Below are positions 44,823 through 53,631 of a DNA stretch of 64,000 nucleotides, one piece after another. The notes under the pieces were generated by a model that was given only the letters and a program-made list of their open reading frames with translations, made no database searches and was not told the origin of the DNA. Position numbers and translations under genes: made by a program. Each line of letters opens with the position of its first letter. Within the stretch, counting starts at the first letter, position 1. This stretch comes from Xylanimonas protaetiae (lineage in GTDB: Bacteria > Actinomycetota > Actinomycetes > Actinomycetales > Cellulomonadaceae): contig NZ_CP035493.1 of NCBI RefSeq assembly GCF_004135385.1, positions 372,001 to 436,000 of the forward strand, in the 5' to 3' direction.

Positions 44823-44891
44823 CGCCCCGCACCAGCTGACGCCCCGCCGCACCGGTTGACCGCGCACCGGCTGAAACCGCACAGACCACGC

Positions 44892-44930
44892 CGTGGCCCG
44901 GCGCCTCCGAGCGAGGTGCCGGGCCACGGT
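44892..44930 (+). terminator. Hairpin terminator after whiB1
   Basis: CCGTGGCCCGGC (44892-44903) pairs perfectly with GCCGGGCCACGG (44919-44930), with a further GCCTC/GAGGT inner stem. The remaining bases to 45021 are short repeats of the GACGAGCA/GACAAGCA and GCAGCGCAGCGC type. Confidence 0.75.
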
Positions 44931-45021
44931 GCTGTCCAGCCAGGTCACAGACGAGCAGACGAGCAGACAAGCAGACAAACGCTGCGACGCAGCGCAGCGC
45001 GACGCACCGCAGCGGACGGGC

Positions 45022-46509
45022 TCAGCCCCGGCTGCCGTCGCGCAGGTTGGCCTCGATGATCACCTCGGTGCCGCCCCCCTCGCGCTCGCGCCAGTCGATC
45101 GACCCGCCGAGCTCGTTGGCCACGAGCGTCCGCACGATCTGGTTGCCGAGCCCGGAGCTCGACGCGCGCCCCGCCTCGGAGATCTCCTGCCCGAGGCCCA
45201 CGCCGTCGTCGGCGACGCGCACGGTGAGCCGGGACCCGCTGCGCTGGACGTCGATCTGCACGGTGCCGGTCTCGCGCTCGTCGGGGAAGCCGTGCTCGAC
45301 CGCGTTGGTGACCAGCTCGGTAAGCACGAGCGCGAGCGGCGTCGCGTCCTCGGCCGGGACCAGCCCGAACGACCCGTTCTGGACGGTGCGCACGGAGGTG
45401 CGCGTCGACGCGACCTCGGCCGTCATGCGCAGCGCGCGCTGGAGCATGCCGTCGAGCTCCACGTGCTCGTCGAGCGTCTGCGACAGGAACTCGTGCACGA
45501 GCGAGATGGTCGCGACGCGCCGCGTGGCCTCGTCGAGCGCCTCGCGGGCCTCGGGGATCTGCACGCGGCGCGACTGGAGGCGCAGCAGCGCGGCCACGGT
45601 CGCGAGGTTGTTCTTCACGCGGTGGTGGATCTCGCGGATCGTGGCGTCCTTGGACATGAGCTCGCGCTCGCGGCGCCGCAGCTCGGAGACGTCGCGGCAC
45701 AGCAGGACGGCGCCGATGCGGTGCCCGTGGTCGGTCAGCGGCAGCGCGCGCAGCGACAGGGCGACGCCGCGCGTCTCGATGTCGGTGCGCCACGGCGCGC
45801 GCCCCATGACCACGAGCGGGAGCGCCTCGTCGACGGTCGACTTGTACTCGATGATCCCGCTCGTCACCTCGACGAGCGACTGCCCGACGAGGGGCCCGAT
45901 GATCCCGAGCCGGTGGAAGCACGAGAGCGCGTTCGGGGAGGCGTAGAGCACCTCGCCCTCGGAGTTGAGGCGGATGAGGCCGTCCCCGACGCGCGGCGCG
46001 CCGCGCCGCGGTCCGGTGGCCGAGTTGGCCGCGGGGTACTCACCGCGGGCGATCATCGCCATGAGGTCGTCGGCGGCCTCGACGTAGTTGAGCTCGAGCC
46101 GCGAGGGCGTCCGACCGGACCCGAGGTTGGTCTGGCGCGCGACGACGGCGACGGCGCGCCCGGCGTTGACGACGGGCACGGCCTCCTCCCGCACGGCGTA
46201 CGCGCCGAACCAGCGAGGCTCGCGCGGCCGCTGCGAGCGCACCTCGCGCAGGGCCGCCTCGAGCTGCGGCCGCTGCCCCTCGGAGGCGATCGAGCCCACG
46301 ACGTCGTCGTAGTGCACGGTGGCACCTGTCGAGGGCCGGCACTGCGCGACGGCGACGAACCCGCCGTCGCGCGAGGGCAGCCACAGGACGAGGTCGGCGA
46401 AGGCGAGGTCGGAGACGACCTGCCAGTCGCCGACGAGCAGGTGCAGCCACTCGACGTCGCCCGCGGGGAGGTCGGCGTGCTGGGCGATGAGGTCACTCAT
46501 GGCGGACAC
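45022..46509 (-). CDS. pdtaS: PdtaS-like soluble sensor histidine kinase (GAF-PAS-HisKA_2)
   Basis: The 495-residue cytosolic kinase resembles mycobacterial PdtaS. It has an N-terminal GAF domain (about 10-150; LIAQHADLPAGDVEWLHLLVGDWQ), a PAS domain (about 175-285; DGLIRLNSEGEVLYASPNAL) and a HisKA_2 dimerisation helix with IREIHHRVKNNLATVAALLRLQ near residue 290. The ATPase domain has LVLTELVTNAVEHGF near 405 and VADDGVG. PdtaS normally phosphorylates PdtaR, an ANTAR RNA-binding antiterminator not present in this window. The start is GTG 46509 or ATG 46500. Convergence with whiB1 matches the Mycobacterium tuberculosis gene order. Confidence 0.9.
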   Translation of the reverse strand: MSAMSDLIAQHADLPAGDVEWLHLLVGDWQVVSDLAFADLVLWLPSRDGGFVAVAQCRPSTGATVHYDDVVGSIASEGQRPQLEAALREVRSQRPREPRWFGAYAVREEAVPVVNAGRAVAVVARQTNLGSGRTPSRLELNYVEAADDLMAMIARGEYPAANSATGPRRGAPRVGDGLIRLNSEGEVLYASPNALSCFHRLGIIGPLVGQSLVEVTSGIIEYKSTVDEALPLVVMGRAPWRTDIETRGVALSLRALPLTDHGHRIGAVLLCRDVSELRRRERELMSKDATIREIHHRVKNNLATVAALLRLQSRRVQIPEAREALDEATRRVATISLVHEFLSQTLDEHVELDGMLQRALRMTAEVASTRTSVRTVQNGSFGLVPAEDATPLALVLTELVTNAVEHGFPDERETGTVQIDVQRSGSRLTVRVADDGVGLGQEISEAGRASSSGLGNQIVRTLVANELGGSIDWREREGGGTEVIIEANLRDGSRG

Positions 46510-46597
46510 GGGGCAAGCCTACGGTTCGGTGCCGCGCCGAGGCTCCGGCGGCGCCGCTCCGTACGCCGTGCCCGGCGCTGCGAGGCCGCGCCCCCGG

Positions 46598-46603
46598 TAG
46601 GCT
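46598..46603 (+). promoter_or_regulatory. Putative -10 box TAGGCT
   Basis: TAGGCT fits TANNNT and lies 54 bases before the GTG start of the DUF2505 gene, in the divergent gap with pdtaS. Confidence 0.35.
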
Positions 46604-46657
46604 GCCTCCGTCCGCAGCACCCGACGGCCGTCGGTGCGTCCTGGCCAGGAGGCCCCC

Positions 46658-47170
46658 GTGCGTCTCACCGTTGAGCTGACCTATCCCGCGAGCGTCGACG
46701 TCGTGGCGGCCATGCTCGCCGACGCGGAGTTCGTCCGTTGGCGCGCCCGGCGGAGCACGGGCACGGGCACGGTCGAGCAGGCGGACCTCTCGGGCACGGT
46801 CGCGGACGGCTTCACCGTCGTCGTGCGCCGCACGTTGCCGACGGACCTCATCCCGCCCCAGGTGCGCCCGTTCGTCGGCGACCGCCTCGAGGTGCGCCAG
46901 GCGGAGGTCTGGGAGGCGCCCCAGGGCGACCACGTGGTGGGCACGGTGGCGCTGGAGATCGCGGGCGCGCCCGTGCGCGTGACGGGCACGGTGCGCCTCG
47001 AGCCGCTGCCCGACGGCGGCACCCGCCAGGTGTACGACGGCGAGGTGCGGGCGTCGGTGCCCCTCTTCGGCGCGGTGGTCGAGGAGGCCGCAGCACGGTC
47101 GGTGCGCTCGACGCTGCTCGCGGAGGGCGAGGCGGGCGTCCAGTGGCTGGGACGCGCCAGCGACGCATAA
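46658..47170 (+). CDS. DUF2505 family protein
   Basis: The 170-residue protein is of the DUF2505 type, which has a START/polyketide-cyclase-like lipid-binding fold. It opens VRLTVELTYPASVDVVAAMLADAEFVRWRAR and has alternating beta strands through VVGTVALEIAGAPVRVTGTVRLEPL. The C-terminal helix (FGAVVEEAAARSVRSTLLAEGEAG) is the hydrophobic lid typical of this fold. GTG 46658 is preceded by CAGGAGG. No signal or membrane segment is present, so it is probably cytosolic. The biochemical role is unknown. Confidence 0.8.
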   Translation: MRLTVELTYPASVDVVAAMLADAEFVRWRARRSTGTGTVEQADLSGTVADGFTVVVRRTLPTDLIPPQVRPFVGDRLEVRQAEVWEAPQGDHVVGTVALEIAGAPVRVTGTVRLEPLPDGGTRQVYDGEVRASVPLFGAVVEEAAARSVRSTLLAEGEAGVQWLGRASDA

Positions 47171-47226
47171 CGCTTTGATCACGGACTGAGACGGCCGAAA
47201 CGCTCCGACCTGCGACGATGCCGGTG

Positions 47227-47240
47227 TGGGAGCGTTCTCA
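47227..47240. promoter_or_regulatory. CebR-like operator TGGGAGCGTTCTCA
   Basis: This 14-bp LacI-type near-palindrome is related to the CebR box TGGGAGCGCTCCCA of Streptomyces. It lies 163 bases before cebE, the farthest of three operators. Confidence 0.75.
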
Positions 47241-47294
47241 CCCTGCCGGCCGTTTGACATCGGCAGTCGGGACGCGCCAGAGTCCCTCCCGTTG

Positions 47295-47308
47295 TGGAAG
47301 CGCTACCA
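47295..47308. promoter_or_regulatory. CebR-like operator TGGAAGCGCTACCA
   Basis: The second operator, upstream of cebE, has the central AGCGCT core and one asymmetric position. Confidence 0.85.
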
Positions 47309-47317
47309 CTCTGCGGG

Positions 47318-47331
47318 TGGGAGCGCTACCA
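47318..47331. promoter_or_regulatory. CebR-like operator TGGGAGCGCTACCA
   Basis: The third operator, 59 bases before the cebE start, differs from the CebR consensus at one base. Its centre is 23 bases from that of the previous site, so the sites are about two helical turns apart and could bind two dimers cooperatively. Confidence 0.87.
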
Positions 47332-47389
47332 AGAACTGTCAGCACCGTCGCACCGACATGTTCGGACAAGACAAGACAAGGGAGTCACA

Positions 47390-48736
47390 GTGGGTAGCAT
47401 CCGCACGCGCCGCGGCCTGGCCGCCACCGCGGGTATCGCCGCCATCGCCCTCACCCTCACCGCCTGCGGTGGGAGCGGCGACAACGCCGCCGACGGCGGC
47501 AACGGCTCGGACGACCAGGTCGTCATCAAGGTCAGCACGTTCAACAACTTCGGCTTCGGCGCCCCCACGGCCCAGAAGCCGGGTGCGGACCTCTGGAAGA
47601 AGTACGAGGCGCTCCACCCGAACGTCAAGATCGAGGAGACCGTCGCGGCCAAGTCCGACGACGCGCGCGCCGCGTTCAACACGGCCATCGCGACCGGCTC
47701 GGGCGCCTTCGACATCCAGGCCGTCGACGTCGACTGGATGCCGTCGATCATGGCCCAGCCCGACAAGTTCGTGGACCTGACGGACTACGTCAAGGACAAC
47801 GACTGGCTGGACTGGAAGACCCAGGGCGCCACCACCGACGACGGCAAGCTCGTCGGCGCCGGCACCGACATCGGCCCGGAGGGCATCTGCTTCCGCAGCG
47901 ACCTGCTCGCGGCCGCCGGCCTGCCGTCCGACCGTGACGCCCTCAAGGAGGCGCTCGGCGGCGCGGACGCCACGTGGGACAAGTACTTCGAGCTCGGCGC
48001 GCAGTACGTCCAGAAGTCGGGCGGCAAGGCGTGGTTCGACTCGTCGGCCGCCGTCTTCCAGGGCATGGTCAACCAGATCGAGGAGTCGCACGTCTCCAAG
48101 GACGGCGAGATCATCGCCGGCACCGACGCCAAGGGCGCCCAGCAGGTCAAGGCCGACTTCGACCAGCTGACCGCGGCCGCCCTCGCCGGCCAGTCCGCCG
48201 GCCTGGCGCAGTGGAGCGACGACTTCAACGCCGCGTTCAACACCGACAAGTTCGCCACCACGCTGTGCCCCGCGTGGTTCATCAACAACATCAAGGGCAA
48301 CGCGGGCGAGGACTTCAAGGGCTGGGACATCGCCGACGTCTTCCCCGGCGGCGGGGGCAACTGGGGCGGCTCGTACCTCGTCGTGCCGGAGCAGTCGAAG
48401 GTCAAGGAGGAGGCCGCCAAGCTCGCCGCGTGGCTGAGCGCCCCCGAGCAGCAGGTCGCCGTCTTCTCGGCCGCCTCGAACTACCCGTCGTCGCCGACCG
48501 CCCAGGCCGACCCGGCCGTGGCCGGCAAGGTCGACGCGTTCCTGAACGACGCCCCGGTGGGTGAGATCTTCAAGAACCGTGCCGCGGCCGTGACGGTCAC
48601 CCCGTTCAAGGGCGCCCAGTACTTCGACATCCAGACGAAGCTGGCCGACGCGCTCAACCGCGTCGACGTCACCAAGACGCAGACCCCTGCGCAGTCGTGG
48701 GACCAGTGGCTGCAGGACGTCGCCGGCCTCCAGTGA
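47390..48736 (+). CDS. cebE: Cellobiose-type ABC transporter solute-binding lipoprotein
   Basis: The 448-residue binding protein has a basic N-terminus, hydrophobic ATAGIAAIALTLT, lipobox LTAC near residue 24 and a short G/D/N-rich linker. The mature part has the family-1 solute-binding fold: STFNNFGFG, YEALHPNVKIEETVA, AFDIQAVDVDWMPSIM, and the C-terminal GGSYLVVPEQSKVKEEAAKLAAWLSAPEQQ. GTG 47390 with AGGGAG upstream is the start; the longer frame runs through the operators and cannot be coding. It is first in an operon with two permeases, a beta-glucosidase and a LacI regulator, which points to cellobiose or cello-oligosaccharide uptake. No ATPase is in the operon, so a shared MsiK-type ATPase is expected elsewhere. 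Confidence 0.88.
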   Translation: MGSIRTRRGLAATAGIAAIALTLTACGGSGDNAADGGNGSDDQVVIKVSTFNNFGFGAPTAQKPGADLWKKYEALHPNVKIEETVAAKSDDARAAFNTAIATGSGAFDIQAVDVDWMPSIMAQPDKFVDLTDYVKDNDWLDWKTQGATTDDGKLVGAGTDIGPEGICFRSDLLAAAGLPSDRDALKEALGGADATWDKYFELGAQYVQKSGGKAWFDSSAAVFQGMVNQIEESHVSKDGEIIAGTDAKGAQQVKADFDQLTAAALAGQSAGLAQWSDDFNAAFNTDKFATTLCPAWFINNIKGNAGEDFKGWDIADVFPGGGGNWGGSYLVVPEQSKVKEEAAKLAAWLSAPEQQVAVFSAASNYPSSPTAQADPAVAGKVDAFLNDAPVGEIFKNRAAAVTVTPFKGAQYFDIQTKLADALNRVDVTKTQTPAQSWDQWLQDVAGLQ

Positions 48737-48772
48737 GCCCTGCCGGTCGGGCCTGAGGGTCTGACCGACCAC

Positions 48773-48816
48773 GGTCCGGGGGTGCCCCGCCCGCCCCAGG
48801 CGGGTACCCCCGGACC
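48773..48816 (+). terminator. Intercistronic hairpin between cebE and cebF
   Basis: An outer 11-bp stem (48773-48783 with 48806-48816) encloses an inner CCCGCC/GGCGGG stem. Such hairpins after a binding-protein gene usually stabilise its mRNA or partly terminate, so that it is made in excess of the permeases. Confidence 0.7.
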
Positions 48817-48876
48817 TTCCCGTTCCGCCCACCCGCCGGCCGCCACACGGGCAAGCCGCCTCCACAAGGAAGTGCC

Positions 48877-49959
48877 GTGACCGCCTCACCTGTCGCCCCC
48901 GACAAGACCACGCAGAGCCCGCCACCACCGCGCGACGAGGCCTACGAGCGCAAGCTCCTGTCCCGAGGCCGCCGCGGCCGCTTCGACGTCAAGGTCTCGC
49001 CGTACCTGTACATCTCGCCGTTCTTCCTGCTTTTCCTGGTCACGGGCCTGTTCCCGCTGATCTACACGGCGTGGATCGCGACGCGGCAGTGGAACACGAG
49101 CACGGGCGACGCGGGCTGGGCCATCTGCGGCAAGCTGTGCGACTCGACGGACCCGTCGTGGCTCGGCAACTTCCAGTGGGTGCTCCACCAGCCGGACTTC
49201 TGGCTCGCGCTGCGCAACTCGTTCTCGATCTTCCTGCTGTCGACGATCCCGCAGATCATCTGCGCGCTGATCCTCGCGGCGATCCTCGACGCCAACCTCA
49301 AGGCCAAGACCTTCTGGCGCATGGGCGTCCTGCTGCCGTACGTGATCGCCCCGTCGGCCGCCGGCATCATCTTCTCGCAGGTCTTCTCGGACAACTTCGG
49401 CGTGATCAACACGATCCTCGACGGGATCGGGCTGGAACCGGTCCAGTGGCACGCCAGCCAGCTGGCGAGCCACGTCGCCATCGCGACGATCGTCAACTTC
49501 CGCTGGACGGGCTACAACACGCTGATCCTGCTGGCGGCGATGCAGGCCATCCCGCGCGACGTGTTCGAGGCCGCCGTCGTCGACGGCGCCGGCCGCGTGC
49601 GGCAGTTCCTCTCGGTGACGATCCCGATGCTGCGCCCGACGCTGATCTTCGTGATCATCACGTCGACCATCGGCGGCCTGCAGATCTTCGACGAGCCGCA
49701 GATGTTCGGCAACACCGGCACGCCCGGCGGGCCCGACAAGCACTACCTCACCGTGTCGCTGTACCTGTGGGACCTCGGCTTCAACCGCACCACGATCGGC
49801 CAGCCCAACCTCGGCCGCGCGGCCGCCGTCGCGTGGCTGCTGTTCATCATCGTCGTCGTCATCGCGATCCTGAACTTCCTGATCACGCGGCGGATCGCGT
49901 CGACGTCCGGGGCTCCCACGAAGAAGAAGAAGTCCGCGAAGAAGGAGCTGGCCCGATGA
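48877..49959 (+). CDS. cebF: Sugar ABC transporter permease (CebF type)
   Basis: The 360-residue inner permease has six helices, beginning SPFFLLFLVTGLFPLIYTAWIA near 48. External loop residues include two cysteines (WAICGKLCDST). The EAA loop for ATPase docking is ARDVFEAAVVDGAGRVRQFLSVTIPML-like (IPRDVFEAAVVDGAGRVRQF) near residue 227. The C-terminus is strongly basic (TKKKKSAKKELAR). The GTG start has AAGGAAGT upstream. The stop overlaps the next permease by four bases. The family is the malF/ugpA class of carbohydrate permeases, and the substrate is inferred from the operon. Confidence 0.9.
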   Translation: MTASPVAPDKTTQSPPPPRDEAYERKLLSRGRRGRFDVKVSPYLYISPFFLLFLVTGLFPLIYTAWIATRQWNTSTGDAGWAICGKLCDSTDPSWLGNFQWVLHQPDFWLALRNSFSIFLLSTIPQIICALILAAILDANLKAKTFWRMGVLLPYVIAPSAAGIIFSQVFSDNFGVINTILDGIGLEPVQWHASQLASHVAIATIVNFRWTGYNTLILLAAMQAIPRDVFEAAVVDGAGRVRQFLSVTIPMLRPTLIFVIITSTIGGLQIFDEPQMFGNTGTPGGPDKHYLTVSLYLWDLGFNRTTIGQPNLGRAAAVAWLLFIIVVVIAILNFLITRRIASTSGAPTKKKKSAKKELAR

Positions 49960-50876
49960 GCAGCAACCAGGTCTCGGTCGCCGCCCTGCGCCAGTACGGC
50001 GGCAACGGCGTCGCGAACGCCGCCGCCCGCCGGCGCAAGCTCGGCGTCACCTCCGAGGGCCGCCGCCCCGGCTGGGTCTCGTACGCCATCCTCACGGTCG
50101 TCATCCTGGTCTCGGTCTTCCCGTTGTACTACGCGGTGTCGATCGCCTCGCAGGCCGACACTTCGACGCAGTACGGCGTCGAGGCGCTCAGGCTCGGCCC
50201 GGCGCTCTTCCGCAACCTCGGCGCGGCGTTCGACGAGCTCGACTTCTGGCACGCGCTCGGCGGCACGGTCCTGGTGTCGACGCTCTGCGCGGTCTCGACC
50301 GTGCTGTTCTCGACGCTCGCGGGCTACTCGTTCGCGAAGCTGCAGTTCCGCGGCCGCGGCCCGCTGCTGTTCTTCGTCATCGCCACCATGGCCATCCCGA
50401 CACAGCTCGCCGTCGTCCCGCTGTGGCTCATGATGTCGAAGATCCACCTGTTCGGGTCGCTCTGGGCCGTCATCATCCCCGCGCTCGTCACGGCGTTCGG
50501 CGTGTTCTGGATGACGCAGTACCTCGAGGGCGCGCTCCCCTACGAGCTCATCGAGGCCGCCCGCGTGGACGGCGCGTCGATGATCCGCACGTTCTGGAAC
50601 ATCGCCGTGCCGGCCGCGCGCCCCGCCGCCGCGATGCTGTTCCTGTTCACGTTCGTGGCGCAGTGGACCAACTACTACTGGCCCATGCTGATCCTCGGCT
50701 CGAACCAGAAGGCCGTGCTCACGACCGCCGCCGCGGCCCTGCGCGCCTCACGGTTCACCGACTACACCCTCATCATGTCGGGTGTCGTCCTGACGGCCTT
50801 CCCGCTGGTCCTGCTGTTCTTCTTCATGGGCCGGCAGCTGGTCTCCGGCATCATGGCCGGTGCCGTCAAGGGCTGA
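49956..50876 (+). CDS. cebG: Sugar ABC transporter permease (CebG type)
   Basis: This 306-residue permease has six helices; the first (ILTVVILVSVFPLYYAVSIASQA) lies near residue 45. VLFSTLAGYSFAKLQFRGRG precedes helix 3, and the EAA loop LPYELIEAARVDGASMIRTFWNIAVPAARPA lies near residue 190. It belongs to the malG/ugpE class. ATG 49956 overlaps the cebF stop. A 14-bp hairpin follows the gene, before the beta-glucosidase. Confidence 0.9.
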   Translation: MSSNQVSVAALRQYGGNGVANAAARRRKLGVTSEGRRPGWVSYAILTVVILVSVFPLYYAVSIASQADTSTQYGVEALRLGPALFRNLGAAFDELDFWHALGGTVLVSTLCAVSTVLFSTLAGYSFAKLQFRGRGPLLFFVIATMAIPTQLAVVPLWLMMSKIHLFGSLWAVIIPALVTAFGVFWMTQYLEGALPYELIEAARVDGASMIRTFWNIAVPAARPAAAMLFLFTFVAQWTNYYWPMLILGSNQKAVLTTAAAALRASRFTDYTLIMSGVVLTAFPLVLLFFFMGRQLVSGIMAGAVKG

Positions 50877-50895
50877 GCCCGGCACACCATCCACC

Positions 50896-50939
50896 GACGA
50901 GAACGGCCGCCGGCGTCCGCGCCGTCGGCCGTTCTCGTC
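50896..50939 (+). terminator. Hairpin between cebG and the beta-glucosidase
   Basis: Bases 50896-50909 pair exactly with 50926-50939, and CGGCG/CGCCG forms an inner stem. It could attenuate read-through from the transport genes into the glucosidase and regulator genes. Confidence 0.7.
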
Positions 50940-50996
50940 CCCGGCCTGTGAAGATGGGCCAGACGCCTTTGCGCCGCACCTGATGGAGGAGCATCA

Positions 50997-52553
50997 ATGA
51001 CGATCGTCGTGCCGGGCACCGGAGCCCGACGCCCCGCCCCGGGCACCACCGTCCCGTTCACGCCGTCGGCCCCCCTGGGCACGACGCCGAACGCGACCGG
51101 GCAGGTCGCCTTCCCCGAGGGCTTCCTGTGGGGCGCCGCCACCGCGGCCTTCCAGATCGAGGGCGCCACGTGGACCGACGGCCGGACGGACTCGATCTGG
51201 GACGCGTTCGCCCGCGTGCCGGGCGCCGTCGCCGGCGGCGACGACGGGTCGGTCGCCTGCGACCACTACCACCGCTACCGCGACGACGTCGCCCTGATGA
51301 GGTCCCTCCACCTGGGCGCGTACCGCTTCTCGACGTCGTGGGCCCGCGTGCGGCCCGACGGCGGTGCGCCCAACCCCACGGGCCTCGCGTTCTACGACCG
51401 CCTCGTCGACGAGCTGCTCGCCGCCGAGATCCTCCCCTGGGTCACGCTGTACCACTGGGACCTGCCGCAGGCCCTGGAGGACAAGGGCGGCTGGCCGAAC
51501 CGCGACACGGCGTACCTGTTCGCGGACTACGCGATGACGGTCCACGAGGCGCTGTCCGACCGCGTGCGCGTGTGGACCACGCTCAACGAACCCTGGTGCT
51601 CGTCGTTCCTCAGCTACACGGGCGGCGAGCACGCCCCCGGACGCATGTCGCGCACCGACGGCGTCGCCGCCGCCCACCACCTGCTGCTCGCGCACGGCCT
51701 GGCCGCCGCGGCCATCCACGAGGTCGACCCCGAGGCGGTCGTCGGCCTCACCGTGAACCTCACGGTGCCCGACCCGGCAGACCCGGACGACCCGGCCGAC
51801 GTCGCCGCCGCCGCCAAGCACGACGGCATGTTCAACCGCACCTTCATCGACCCGGTGCTGCGCGGCGCCTACCCGGCGGACGTGCGCGAGTGGCTCGCCC
51901 CGTACGGGCTCGACGACGTCGTCAAGGACGGCGACCTGGAGATCATCTCCACGCCGATCGACGCGCTCGGCGTCAACTACTACAACGGCTCCTGCCTCGC
52001 GGGCACGCCCGAGCCCGTGGCCGACGAGACGCTCACCGTCCAGGCCGGCGGCGTGCGCGACGACGAGGACGCGCACGCGCGCACGACGCTCCCGCCCACC
52101 CCGGCGCCCGAGGGCATCTGGTGGCGCTCGCGCGGCCTGCCGCGCACCGCGATGGGCTGGGAGGTACAGCCGGAGGGCCTGACCCGCCTGCTCACGCGCC
52201 TCCACCGCGACTACACGGGCCCGCGCGGCGTCGCGCTGTACGTCACCGAGAACGGCGCGGCGTTCGACGACGTCGCCGACGAGTCCGGCTTCGTGGACGA
52301 CACGTCGGACCGGCTGGCCTACTTCGACGCCCACCTGCGCGCCGTCAAGGACGCCATCGACGCGGGCGCCGACGTGCGCGGGTACTTCGCCTGGTCGCTG
52401 CTCGACAACTTCGAGTGGGCGCACGGGTACTCGAAGAGGTTCGGCATCGTCCGTACCGACTACGCGACGCAGGAGCGTACGGTGAAGGCCTCGGGCCGCT
52501 GGTACGGCGACGTGGCTCGCACGAACGTCGTCCCGGACCAGGAGCCGTCGTGA
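50997..52553 (+). CDS. GH1 beta-glucosidase
   Basis: The 518-residue family 1 glycoside hydrolase hydrolyses cellobiose and short cello-oligosaccharides to glucose. It has no signal peptide and so acts in the cytoplasm on imported sugar. FPEGFLWGAATAAFQIEGA near residue 40 is the family N-terminal signature. The acid/base Glu lies in WTTLNEPW near 198 and the nucleophile Glu in YVTENGAAF near 418. FAWSLLDNFEWAHGYSKRFG near 462 completes the aglycone site. ATG 50997 has ATGGAGGAGCATCA upstream. The first 38 residues are a Pro/Thr-rich extension. Its stop overlaps the regulator start, so enzyme and regulator are made together. Confidence 0.93.
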   Translation: MTIVVPGTGARRPAPGTTVPFTPSAPLGTTPNATGQVAFPEGFLWGAATAAFQIEGATWTDGRTDSIWDAFARVPGAVAGGDDGSVACDHYHRYRDDVALMRSLHLGAYRFSTSWARVRPDGGAPNPTGLAFYDRLVDELLAAEILPWVTLYHWDLPQALEDKGGWPNRDTAYLFADYAMTVHEALSDRVRVWTTLNEPWCSSFLSYTGGEHAPGRMSRTDGVAAAHHLLLAHGLAAAAIHEVDPEAVVGLTVNLTVPDPADPDDPADVAAAAKHDGMFNRTFIDPVLRGAYPADVREWLAPYGLDDVVKDGDLEIISTPIDALGVNYYNGSCLAGTPEPVADETLTVQAGGVRDDEDAHARTTLPPTPAPEGIWWRSRGLPRTAMGWEVQPEGLTRLLTRLHRDYTGPRGVALYVTENGAAFDDVADESGFVDDTSDRLAYFDAHLRAVKDAIDAGADVRGYFAWSLLDNFEWAHGYSKRFGIVRTDYATQERTVKASGRWYGDVARTNVVPDQEPS

Positions 52554-53560
52554 CCCTCGGAAGCGCCCCCACCCTCGACGACGTCGCCCGGGAGGCGAAC
52601 GTCTCCCGCTCGACGGCGTCGCGCGCCATCAACGGCGGGGACCGCGTCTCGCCCGAGGCGCAGGCGGCCGTCGACGCCGCCGTCGCCCGGCTCGGCTACA
52701 CGCCCAACCGCGCGGCCCGCTCGCTGGTGACCCGGCGCACCGACTCGATCGCCCTCGTGGTGCCCGAGCCCGACACGATGATGCTCACGGACCCGTTCCT
52801 CACGGGCGTGCTGCGGGGCGTCACCGACGGCATCGCGGGCACGGACCTCCAGCTCGTGCTGCTGCTCAACCGCGTGGACGAGGCTCCCGGCCGCATCGCC
52901 CGCTACCTCGGGTCGGGGCACGTGGACGGGGCGATCATCGCCTCGGCGCACGAGCGCCACCAGCTCGAGGCGGCGCTGACGAGGTCGCACCTCCCGGCGG
53001 TGTTCGTGGGCCGCCCGTTCGGCGAGATGTCGCACCACTTCGTCGACGTCGACAACGTCGAGGGGTCGCGCCTGGCGACGCAGCGGCTCGTCGAGCGCGG
53101 CTGCCGCCGCATCGGCACCGTCACGGGCCCGCAGGACATGTCCGCCGGCATCGACCGGCTCCACGGCTTCCGCGAGACGCTCGCGGCGGCCGGGCTGCCG
53201 TCCGAGGCCGTCGCGCACGGCGACTTCACCGCCGTCGGCGGCGGGGAGGCCGCCGCCCGGCTGCTCGACGAGCACCCGGACCTCGACGGCATCTTCGCGG
53301 CGTCCGACCTCATGGCCGAGGGCGTGCTGCGCACGCTGCACTCGCGCGGCAAGCGCGTGCCCGACGACGTCGCCGTGGTCGGCTTCGACGACCTCGGCGT
53401 CGCGCAGCACACCACCCCGCGCCTGACCACCGTGCACAACCCCGTGGTGGCCACGACGATGGCGGCCACGGCGACCCTCCTGGGCCTCCTGGCGGGAGCC
53501 CCGGTGCCCGCCGCCCCACAGATCTTCACCCCATACCTGGTGGAGGGCGAGAGCGCCTGA
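52550..53560 (+). CDS. cebR: LacI-family regulator of the cellobiose operon (CebR type)
   Basis: The 336-residue repressor starts at GTG 52550, overlapping the glucosidase stop as GTGA. The helix-turn-helix is TLDDVAREANVSRSTASRAINGG at about 8-30, with the hinge helix NRAARSLVTRRTDSIALVVPE. The periplasmic-binding-like effector domain has DGAIIASAHERHQ, DVDNVEGSRLATQRLVERGCRRIG and the C-terminal VAVVGFDDLGVAQHTTPRLTTV. Autogenous control is expected because it lies in the operon downstream of three operators. By analogy with Streptomyces CebR, cellobiose or cellotriose would be the inducer; this is inference. Confidence 0.92.
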   Translation: MTLGSAPTLDDVAREANVSRSTASRAINGGDRVSPEAQAAVDAAVARLGYTPNRAARSLVTRRTDSIALVVPEPDTMMLTDPFLTGVLRGVTDGIAGTDLQLVLLLNRVDEAPGRIARYLGSGHVDGAIIASAHERHQLEAALTRSHLPAVFVGRPFGEMSHHFVDVDNVEGSRLATQRLVERGCRRIGTVTGPQDMSAGIDRLHGFRETLAAAGLPSEAVAHGDFTAVGGGEAAARLLDEHPDLDGIFAASDLMAEGVLRTLHSRGKRVPDDVAVVGFDDLGVAQHTTPRLTTVHNPVVATTMAATATLLGLLAGAPVPAAPQIFTPYLVEGESA

Positions 53561-53574
53561 CGCCTCGCACGGCG

Positions 53575-53622
53575 GACGCACGAAGGCTCCGGGACCGCGC
53601 GGTCCCGGAGCCTTCGTGCGTC
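53575..53622. terminator. Perfect 24-bp palindromic bidirectional terminator
   Basis: Bases 53575-53598 are exactly complementary to 53599-53622 with no loop spacer. The palindrome lies between the convergent cebR and cellobiose phosphorylase genes and ends 9 bases before the latter's stop. Confidence 0.88.
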
Positions 53623-53631
53623 CCGGAGGCG

